Of a stretch of DNA of 64,000 bases, positions 9,875 through 18,897 are shown one piece after another (positions within the stretch are counted from its first letter, which is position 1; each line of letters opens with the position of its first letter). The notes beneath the pieces are model-generated. The model saw only the letters and a list, made by a program, of their open reading frames with translations. It was not told the origin of the DNA and ran no database searches. Origin of the DNA: Opitutaceae bacterium (GTDB lineage Bacteria > Verrucomicrobiota > Verrucomicrobiia > Opitutales > Opitutaceae). The stretch lies in the NCBI GenBank assembly GCA_030693515.1, contig JAUYAK010000098.1, forward strand, positions 27,328 to 91,327, read 5' to 3'. The translations under genes were made by a program, and so were the position numbers.

Positions 9875-11296
9875 ATGACCCCGCTCCCGCTCTCCCGCCG
9901 CCAGGCCCTGCAACAGCTCGCCTGCGGCTTCGGCTACCTCGCCTTTGCCGGTGTCGCCGCGCAGGCCGCCGCGCGTTCGAATAGCCGCGCGCCCGGCGCG
10001 GCGCCGCATCACCCCGCGCGCGCCAAGCGCGTCATTTTCCTCTTCATGGGCGGCGGCGTGAGCCATCTCGACAGTTTCGACTACAAGCCCGCGCTCTATA
10101 CGCACGACGGCAAGATGATGGAGTTCCTCGACCAGCGCGCCATCGCCAAGACCGGCATGGGCGCCACCGGCCGCGTGATGAAGCCGCTCTGGGATTTCAA
10201 GCAGCGCGGCCAGAGCGGCCGCTGGGTCTCGGAGCTGTTTCCTCATCTCGCCCGCCATGCCGACGACTACTGCGTCGTGCGCTCGATGCACACTGAAGGC
10301 GTCGCGCATGGCCCGGCCACGCTGTTTCTCCACACCGGCTCGACCAACATGATTCGCCCCTCGATGGGCTCGTGGGTCAACTACGGCCTCGGCACGGAAA
10401 ACGAAAACCTCCCGGCCTTCGTCTCGCTCAGCCCCACGCTGGCCAACGGCGGGCCGCGCAACTACGGCAGCGCGTTTCTCCCGTCCGTCTATCAGGGCAC
10501 CGCCATCGGCCGCTCCGGCCAGAAGGCGGTGGAGGCCGGCCTCCGCAACGTCGGCAATCCCGCACGTGACGCCGCGGCGCAGCAGCGCCACTTCGAGCTC
10601 GTGCGTGCGATGAACGCCGAGCAGCTCCGCGCGCGCCCCGGCGACACGGAACTCGAGGCCGTCGCCAGCTCGTTTGAGCTCGCGTGGCGGCTGCAGAATT
10701 ACGCGCCCGACACCCTCGATCTTTCCAAGGAGACCGCCGCCACCAAGGCGCTCTACGGCATCGGCGAGGAGCCGACCGACGACTACGGCCGCCAGTGCCT
10801 CATGGCCCGCCGCCTCGCCGAGGCCGGCGTCCGCTACATCCAAGTCAACTACTCGGACAACACCAACAACCCCGCCTGGGATCAGCACTCCAACATGCCC
10901 AAGCACCTCGACCACGCGGTGCGGGTGGACAAGCCGGTCGCCGGTCTCCTCGCTGATCTCAAGTCGCGCGGCCTGCTCGACGACACGATCGTCTGGTTCG
11001 GCAGCGAGTTTGGGCGCACGCCCTTTGCCGAGCGCAACGGCACCGGCCGCGATCACAACCCCACGGGCTTTTCCGTGCTGCTGGCGGGTGGCGGCTTCAA
11101 GCCCGGCTTTGCCTATGGCGAGACGGACGAGTTCGGGCATTTCGCCGTGGAGAACAAGGTCCACATGCACGATCTCCACGCGACGATCCTGCACCAGCTC
11201 GGCCTCGACCACGAGAAGCTCACCTTCCGCCACGACGGCCGCGACTTCCGCCTGACCGATGTGCACGGTCGGGTGGTGCGGGACATCTTGGTGTAG
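9875..11296 (+). CDS. DUF1501 family secreted protein, Tat-type leader
   Basis: 473 aa, starting at ATG 9875, 13 bp after the PSD1 gene, so probably cotranscribed. The leader has a twin-arginine motif (SRRQALQQLACGFGYLAFAG). Family features include FLFMGGGVSHLDSFDYKP near residue 60, TIVWFGSEFGRTPF, and a C-terminal metal-site-like HDLHATILHQLGLDHEKL. This longer DUF1501 subtype resembles the one at 42886 more than the one at 5594. Its biochemical role is unknown. Confidence 0.92.
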   Translation: MTPLPLSRRQALQQLACGFGYLAFAGVAAQAAARSNSRAPGAAPHHPARAKRVIFLFMGGGVSHLDSFDYKPALYTHDGKMMEFLDQRAIAKTGMGATGRVMKPLWDFKQRGQSGRWVSELFPHLARHADDYCVVRSMHTEGVAHGPATLFLHTGSTNMIRPSMGSWVNYGLGTENENLPAFVSLSPTLANGGPRNYGSAFLPSVYQGTAIGRSGQKAVEAGLRNVGNPARDAAAQQRHFELVRAMNAEQLRARPGDTELEAVASSFELAWRLQNYAPDTLDLSKETAATKALYGIGEEPTDDYGRQCLMARRLAEAGVRYIQVNYSDNTNNPAWDQHSNMPKHLDHAVRVDKPVAGLLADLKSRGLLDDTIVWFGSEFGRTPFAERNGTGRDHNPTGFSVLLAGGGFKPGFAYGETDEFGHFAVENKVHMHDLHATILHQLGLDHEKLTFRHDGRDFRLTDVHGRVVRDILV

Positions 11297-11313
11297 CCTG
11301 ACCTTGGTCAGGC
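11296..11313. terminator. Perfect hairpin between convergent genes
   Basis: The 18-bp sequence gcctgaccttggtcaggc is an 8-bp perfect inverted repeat with a 2-base loop. It begins at the last base of the DUF1501 stop codon and faces the convergent epimerase gene ending at 11348. No T-tract follows on either strand, so a termination role is only suggested by position. Confidence 0.45.
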
Positions 11314-11347
11314 CTTGGACGGGCGTCGGCCTGGGCAAGCTCAGGCT

Positions 11348-12256
11348 CTACAAAGCGAAAATACGATCGAGCCGCCCCACCATATCGCGCGCCGTCTCAA
11401 CGTCCGCGGCTTGGTTGCCCGGCTGCTCCGTGATCGCCCAGCCGGTGTAGCCCGCGCGGTCGAGCGCGGCCATCACGGCCGGCCAGTTCGTGTCGCCCTC
11501 GAGGAGCTTCGGGCGGTCGCTCGCCTTGGTCGCGGCATTGGCGGGCGCGGTGCGGAAATCCTTCACGTGGATCCGCACGATGCGTTTCCCGAGCGCGTCG
11601 ATCCATTTTTCGGCGGGGTGGCCGGTCCGGCCCACGTTGCCGATGTCGAAGTGAAAGCCGACCCACTCGCTGTTGATCGCGTCGAGGTAGTCCACGGCCT
11701 GCTGCGGCGTGGTGATGAAATTGTTGCCGACGTTCTCGATGGAGATTTTCACGCCGAGATCACGCGCGACGGGGATCGCCTTCCTGATTTCGGCGATGGA
11801 ACGCTCCCAGCATTCCTCGTAGGTCGAATCGCCGGGGCGGACGCTCGCGCCGCGCACGATGCCGGGCACGAGCAGGACGCTGCCGGCGCCGTAGGTTTTG
11901 GCGTCGTGCAGGCTGTGGATGAGGCCTTCGAAGCCGAGCTGGCGCGTGGCCGCGTCGGGCGCGGAGAGCGGCTTCACCCAATGGATGTGGTCGCACACAC
12001 TGGCGGCCTGCAGGCCGGTTTCCTTGAGCGCGGCGAGCACCTCGTCGCGGTTCATCGCGCCCATGGGCTCGACGCCTTCGAAGCCGGCGGCCTGCATCGC
12101 GCGGAATTTTTCGAGCACGCTGCCTTTCACCCCGATGGTGGAATACATGATCGCCTTGCGGAGTTTCCGCTTGGGCGCGGCGGCGGCGAGGGCAGGGGAG
12201 GCAAACGCGGCGGCGGTGGCGCCCGCGGTGACGGAGAGGAACGTCCGGCGGTTCAT
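11348..12256 (-). CDS. Sugar phosphate isomerase/epimerase (xylose isomerase-like TIM barrel), secreted
   Basis: 302 aa. The start at ATG 12256 gives a Tat-like leader (MNRRTFLSVTAGATAAAFAS); the frame is open a further 30 codons without a better start. The barrel shows the expected metal-binding and active-site elements in order: VKISIENVGNN, VGFHFDIGN, RIVRIHVKDF and WAITEQPGNQ. Members isomerise or epimerise free or phosphorylated sugars, or act as inosose/hydroxypyruvate isomerases. A Tat leader implies the metal-loaded enzyme is exported folded to the periplasm. It is divergent from the Gfo/Idh oxidoreductase at 12367, a common pairing in which keto-sugars made by the oxidoreductase are processed by the TIM-barrel protein. 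Confidence 0.88.
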   Translation of the reverse strand: MNRRTFLSVTAGATAAAFASPALAAAAPKRKLRKAIMYSTIGVKGSVLEKFRAMQAAGFEGVEPMGAMNRDEVLAALKETGLQAASVCDHIHWVKPLSAPDAATRQLGFEGLIHSLHDAKTYGAGSVLLVPGIVRGASVRPGDSTYEECWERSIAEIRKAIPVARDLGVKISIENVGNNFITTPQQAVDYLDAINSEWVGFHFDIGNVGRTGHPAEKWIDALGKRIVRIHVKDFRTAPANAATKASDRPKLLEGDTNWPAVMAALDRAGYTGWAITEQPGNQAADVETARDMVGRLDRIFAL

Positions 12257-12366
12257 GCGCCGACGCTCGCGCCGCAGCCGGACGACGGCGAGCTTGGAAT
12301 CGCCGGATGCTTTTGAAGTTTGCGCCCGCCGTCCGGGCACCGACACTCCGTGGCACCCCTCCCCTC
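12257..12366. promoter_or_regulatory. Divergent intergenic region, epimerase / Gfo-Idh
   Basis: These 110 bp must hold the promoters of both divergent genes. The sequence is GC-rich and I see no convincing -35/-10 pair or Shine-Dalgarno sequence. It is inferred only from gene orientation. Confidence 0.4.
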
Positions 12367-13863
<1,497 letters not shown>

Positions 13864-13909
13864 CGCGTCTGCTCTTCACCTGTTGCCCAATCCTATCCGC
13901 CCCTTTCCC

Positions 13910-14845
13910 ATGCCCTGCCGTCTGCTCCTCTCCCTCGCGTTGGTGGCCTGCGTTTCGCTCGCCGCCGCGCCCTCCTACGACCAATCGCGCGTCCCCCTCG
14001 AGGTCGATGCGCCGCGGCCCGGCCTCGCGAAGATCGTGCTGCTCGCCGGCGGACCAAGCAGCAAGGCGATGGCGCACGAGTATTTCGCCGGCTGCGCGCT
14101 GCTGATGGAGTGGTTGAAACAGCAGCCTGGCGTCTGGCCCGTGATGGCGCGCGACTGGCCGAAGAACGAGCGCGTGCTCGAGGGCGCGAAGTGCGTCGTC
14201 TATTTCGGCGACGGCGGCGGCAAGCAGCCCTTCGCCACGCCCGCGCGGTGGGCGAAGCTCACGCAGCTCATGGAAGCCGGCACCGGCCTGGTGCTCCTCC
14301 ATCAGGCGATGGATTTTCCCGCCGGTCCCGACGGCGCGAAAATCAAGGACTGGCTCGGCGGCGTCTTTCACAGCGACATCGGCAGCCGCGGCCACTGGGA
14401 CATGGAGTTCAAGTCCATCCCCGCACACGAAGTGACCCGCGGCGTAACGCCCTTTGCCGCGCCCGCCGACGGCTGGCTCTACAACATGCACTTCGCCCCT
14501 GGCGTGGTGCCGCTCCTCACCGGCGCCGTGCCTGACAAGTCGCGCTCCACCGCCGATGCGAAGAAACACCCGGGCCGCGACGAAGTGATCGCCTGGGCCT
14601 ATGCGCGCCCGGATGGCGGCCGCGGCTTCAGCTTCACCGGCGCCGACTTGCACGCGAGCTGGGCCTACACGAGCCAGCGCACCCTCGTCCTCAACGGCAT
14701 CCTCTGGGCCGCGCGCCTGCCCGTGCCTGCGGGCGGCGTGCAGGTCGCCCTCGACCCCGCCCAGCTCGAACTCAACCTCGACGACAAGCGCGCCGCCCTC
14801 GAGGCCGCCGCCGCAGCCGCTGCGGCCAAGAAGAAAAAGAAATAG
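13910..14845 (+). CDS. ThuA-like domain secreted protein
   Basis: 311 aa from ATG 13910 (signal peptide MPCRLLLSLALVACVSLAAA). The core matches the ThuA/trehalose-utilisation class I glutamine-amidotransferase-like fold: IVLLAGGPSSKAMAHEY, then a region where the protein speaks of GTGLVLLHQAMDFP, an SDIGSRGHWDM segment and a closing GRGFSFTGADLHASWAY. ThuA proteins sit in disaccharide utilisation loci beside Gfo/Idh enzymes and may help keto-sugar processing; the exact reaction is unsettled. The C-terminus is an Ala-run followed by a Lys-run (AAAAAAAAKKKKK), odd but shared in style with the lysine tails of other secreted proteins in this window. Confidence 0.8.
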   Translation: MPCRLLLSLALVACVSLAAAPSYDQSRVPLEVDAPRPGLAKIVLLAGGPSSKAMAHEYFAGCALLMEWLKQQPGVWPVMARDWPKNERVLEGAKCVVYFGDGGGKQPFATPARWAKLTQLMEAGTGLVLLHQAMDFPAGPDGAKIKDWLGGVFHSDIGSRGHWDMEFKSIPAHEVTRGVTPFAAPADGWLYNMHFAPGVVPLLTGAVPDKSRSTADAKKHPGRDEVIAWAYARPDGGRGFSFTGADLHASWAYTSQRTLVLNGILWAARLPVPAGGVQVALDPAQLELNLDDKRAALEAAAAAAAAKKKKK

Positions 14846-14909
14846 AGCCTGCGACCCTTTTTTCCGGCGCTTCCTGCTCTGTCCCGCGTCTTCCTAACCG
14901 CGCCTTTCT

Positions 14910-15821
<912 letters not shown>

Positions 15822-15897
15822 AGTCAGGAAGGAGCGTTAACTCGGTTTGTGAATCGGGCCTTGTTCCCCCAGTTTTTCCTACCAACCGTCATTGTTC

Positions 15898-16992
15898 ATG
15901 CGACGAACTTCACAATCGCCGTCCGCAAAGCCGATTGCCGCAACCGCGGTGGATTTGTTCTGCGGTGCCGGAGGGCTGACCCGCGGACTGCTTGATGCCG
16001 GCATTTCTGTCGCAGCCGGCTACGACGTGGATGAAGCCTGCCGCTTTCCTTACGAGCACAACAATGCCGGGGCTTCTTTTCAGAAGGTCAGTGTTGCCGA
16101 ACTCCCAGTCGAGACACTGGGCGCGCATTATCCGCCCGGCCATGCCCGGATCCTCGTCGGCTGCGCCCCGTGCCAGACCTTCTCCAAATACACGCAGGGT
16201 CTCGACAACGACGACGATCCAAAGTGGACGCTGCTCGACCACTTCGCCCGTCTCGTGCGCGAGGTGAAGCCCGACATCGTCTCCATGGAAAACGTGCCCG
16301 AACTCCAACGGCACGCCATCTTCGGCCGTTTCCTTGGTATGCTTGCCGATGAGGGCTTTCACTTCACCGAGGACCGCGAGAAGCAGGTCGTTTATTGTCC
16401 TGACTACGGTATCCCCCAGCACCGTCGTCGGCTTGTGCTCGTCGCCTCACGGCTCGGCCCCATCGAACTGATTCCGCCGACCCACACCGGCAAGCGCCAG
16501 CGCAACGTCCGCATGGCGTTGAGCAAACTGCCGAAGCTGGAGGCCGGCGAAATGTGCGTTACCGACCCTCTCCATCGCACCAGCGAGCTTTCTCCCCTCA
16601 ACCTCCGCCGCATCCGGCACTCCAAGCCCGGTGGCACTTGGCGTGACTGGCCGTCCGAACTCGTCGCAGTCTGCCATCGCGCAGAATCCGGTAAGACCTA
16701 CCCTGGCGTCTATGGCCGCATGGAGTGGGACAAACCTTCACCGACCATCACCACGCAGTTTTTTGGTTTCGGTAACGGACGCTTCGGGCACCCCGAGCAG
16801 CAACGTGCAATCTCTCTCCGCGAAGGCGCGATTCTCCAGTCGTTCCCCAAGCGCTACCAGTTTGTGGAGAAAGGTGGCGACTACTGCTTCAAGACCATTG
16901 GGCGGCTCATCGGCAACGCCGTGCCTGTGCGGCTGGGGGAAGTTGTCGGGAAAACCATCAAGCATCACTTGAGCGACAATGCAGCCCAGTAA
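15898..16992 (+). CDS. DNA (cytosine-5-)-methyltransferase
   Basis: 364 aa from ATG 15898; a TTG two codons earlier is possible. All core C5-methyltransferase motifs are visible: I (DLFCGAGG, from residue 19), IV with catalytic Cys92 (CAPCQTF), VI (ENV, 131-133), VIII (QHRRR, 174-178) and X (IGNAVPVRLGEVVGK). The target-recognition region between VIII and IX is short (about 180-310). It methylates cytosine at an unknown site. Codon use is clearly less GC-rich than in neighbours, suggesting transfer. Its stop lies 14 bp inside the next gene, so the two are translationally coupled. No restriction endonuclease gene is adjacent, so the partner ATPase is the likely effector. Confidence 0.95.
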   Translation: MRRTSQSPSAKPIAATAVDLFCGAGGLTRGLLDAGISVAAGYDVDEACRFPYEHNNAGASFQKVSVAELPVETLGAHYPPGHARILVGCAPCQTFSKYTQGLDNDDDPKWTLLDHFARLVREVKPDIVSMENVPELQRHAIFGRFLGMLADEGFHFTEDREKQVVYCPDYGIPQHRRRLVLVASRLGPIELIPPTHTGKRQRNVRMALSKLPKLEAGEMCVTDPLHRTSELSPLNLRRIRHSKPGGTWRDWPSELVAVCHRAESGKTYPGVYGRMEWDKPSPTITTQFFGFGNGRFGHPEQQRAISLREGAILQSFPKRYQFVEKGGDYCFKTIGRLIGNAVPVRLGEVVGKTIKHHLSDNAAQ

Positions 16993-18646
16993 TCCCTTCA
17001 CCTTTGAAATCTCGCTCAGTGTTCTGAACCATCTAGGCCGGAACCTTTATCGCAGCTTTGCAACCGTGCTGGGCGAGGCCGTTTCAAACGCTTGGGATGC
17101 AGATGCCCAGAACGTCTGGATTCATCTTGATGCAGACAAGAACAGCTTCTCGATAAAGGATGATGGGATTGGGATGACCGCAGAGGACTTCCAGAACAAG
17201 TTTCTCAAAATCGGATACTCCAAAAGGAAGAAAGGCCATAGTCGTTCGTCGAAGGATCGGCCATTCATCGGGCGCAAAGGTATCGGAAAATTGGCGCTGC
17301 TCTCGTGTGCCGAGCGGGTCATTGTCGTTTCCAAGGTCAAGGGAGGTGCATACGTCGGAGGGACAATCGACAACCGACAATTGGACGTTGCGATTACGAA
17401 CGATTCGACGCCGGAGCAATATCCGCTCGGGGCACCCGATATTACTGCATTCGGCCACCACACAGTGGGCCATGGGCATGGAACGATAATTCGCTTCGAG
17501 GGCCTCAAAGACGGGGTGAAGCGCAGTTTCGCGTTCCTCAGCAAAGTTATCGCGCTCTACTTCCGATTCTCGCTGCTCGACCCCTCTTTTAAGATATTCC
17601 TCAACCGTGAGCGCATCACGCATAAGCACCTCCAAGAACTCGCAGATAAAACTGAGTTCCTCTGGATTTTTGGCGACTACGAAGATCCCTACGTGCAGGC
17701 CCTCGAAAAGGCGTTTTCAAAAAATCCGCGAGGCTACGAGCGCAAGCACGTAAAGCAGGCGGGAGTCACTGGTTTCGTCGCATCCGTCGAGAAGCCCCGA
17801 GATCTCTCAATCATGGGCACGGATGAGCGGGTTGGCGTGGATTTGTTCGTCAATGGACGACTTCGGGAGCATGACATTTTGAAGCACATTCCTACTGCAC
17901 GAATTGCTCAAAGCTACCTTTACGGACAAATTCATTTCGACGGTTTGGACGACGACACGGATCGCTTCACGAGCAGTCGCGAGGGAATCGTTGCCGATGA
18001 TCCAAAATTCCAAGCGTTTTTGGATTCGTTCAGGAAGGCCGTCCTAAAAATCGTCGATGAGTGGGACGGGTTGCGCCTCAAACGGGGAAAGGATGGCGAT
18101 TCAGAGAATGATTCCGTGCCCAAGACCAAGCGAGCATCCATCGGCCTCTACCATGCCGTTGCGAAGGACTACGAGCCAGCGAAGAGAACGAAAGCAACCG
18201 ACAAGGTTGATGAGTGGGTTGAAGCTTTGAGCGAAGATGCCTCTTTCAACTTCGAGTCTTACGCGGAGTGTTTCATTTCGGAGAATCTTGTCCGGAGATT
18301 CATTCACGAAGAAGGCATTGCGCTCACGCCCGAAGCTCGGGCGGAAGCCGACGACCGAAAGAAGAACGAGGCTAAGAGCAAGGACCGTGGCAACATCAGC
18401 ATCGCGATTCGCAAGAAGGCGGACGACTTGAGCTATCTGTCGATGGACTACTTGGCGCACCTCGTGGATGCGGGGGACAAATCCAAGCGTGACGCACGAC
18501 TGATTCGGGACGCTGATGAGTTTAAGCCCATGCGCGATGCAATGGCTCACACCGCACTACTCACAGACGAAGCGAAGAAGCGATTGGCAGCCGTGAGGGA
18601 GAATATCAAGGCACGGGTGAGGGCCTTGCTCGCGGGCACGAAGTAG
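16979..18646 (+). CDS. GHKL (MORC/Hsp90-like) ATPase with C-terminal HEPN-like domain
   Basis: 555 aa, ATG 16979, overlapping the methyltransferase by 14 bp. The Bergerat ATP-binding fold is complete: N-box GEAVSNAWDAD (Glu, Asn, Asp), G1 DDGIGM (61-66) and G2 GRKGIGKLA (98-106). A second domain with GVDLFVNGRLREHDI and FTSSREGI resembles the S5-like domain of MORC/Hsp90 ATPases. The helical C-terminus ends in FKPMRDAMAHTALL, which contains R519-x4-H524, the RX4-6H signature of HEPN RNases. Prokaryotic MORC-like ATPases are known beside DNA methyltransferases. My inference is a defence effector: the ATPase senses unmodified or invading DNA and the HEPN tail cleaves RNA. Lower GC matches the upstream gene. 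HEPN assignment is by motif only. Confidence 0.82.
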   Translation: MQPSNPFTFEISLSVLNHLGRNLYRSFATVLGEAVSNAWDADAQNVWIHLDADKNSFSIKDDGIGMTAEDFQNKFLKIGYSKRKKGHSRSSKDRPFIGRKGIGKLALLSCAERVIVVSKVKGGAYVGGTIDNRQLDVAITNDSTPEQYPLGAPDITAFGHHTVGHGHGTIIRFEGLKDGVKRSFAFLSKVIALYFRFSLLDPSFKIFLNRERITHKHLQELADKTEFLWIFGDYEDPYVQALEKAFSKNPRGYERKHVKQAGVTGFVASVEKPRDLSIMGTDERVGVDLFVNGRLREHDILKHIPTARIAQSYLYGQIHFDGLDDDTDRFTSSREGIVADDPKFQAFLDSFRKAVLKIVDEWDGLRLKRGKDGDSENDSVPKTKRASIGLYHAVAKDYEPAKRTKATDKVDEWVEALSEDASFNFESYAECFISENLVRRFIHEEGIALTPEARAEADDRKKNEAKSKDRGNISIAIRKKADDLSYLSMDYLAHLVDAGDKSKRDARLIRDADEFKPMRDAMAHTALLTDEAKKRLAAVRENIKARVRALLAGTK

Positions 18647-18686
18647 GATTGCACACTCGTTGCGGCAGAGGACCTCTTTTTCTAAT

Positions 18687-18865
18687 ATGAAACTCTTTCC
18701 TCAGCTTCTACTTTCTCTATTCGCGCTCTCTGTCCTTCGCGCGCCCCGCCCAACTTCCTCGTCATCCTCGCCGACGATCTAGGGTTCTCCGAACCCGGCT
18801 GCTCCGGCGGTGGTTGGGCAACGCCGGGCCCGGCGGCTGCGCGCTGGGTGTCGCGCGCAGCCTGA
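18687..18865 (+). pseudogene. Broken 5' fragment of an S1 sulfatase gene
   Basis: ATG 18687 begins a signal peptide (MKLFPQLLLSLFALSVLRA). A missing base near 18741 then throws it out of the sulfatase frame, so the direct frame stops at TAG 18780-18782. In the shifted frame the text continues APPNFLVILADDLGFSEPGC, and ends at TGA 18863-18865. Bases 18743-18780 are identical over 38 nt to 22132-22169 of the intact sulfatase, and similarity fades after about 18811. It is a relic of a duplicated or recombined sulfatase, ending where the convergent TonB gene region begins. Confidence 0.8.
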
Positions 18866-18897
18866 CTCGCACGGTGCGGATAGACGCCGGTCTCCGC

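Noticed and set aside
7009..9876. 955-codon open frame on the minus strand
   Set aside because: It is the exact antisense of the PSCyt/PSD1 gene at 6961-9861, which has recognisable domains. Its translation is Arg/Gly/Ala-rich without motifs; such frames are usual in GC-rich DNA.
15898..18865. Prophage or conjugative element around the methyltransferase island
   Set aside because: No integrase, tRNA attachment site, phage structural or transfer gene is present; the island holds only the two genes and the sulfatase relic.
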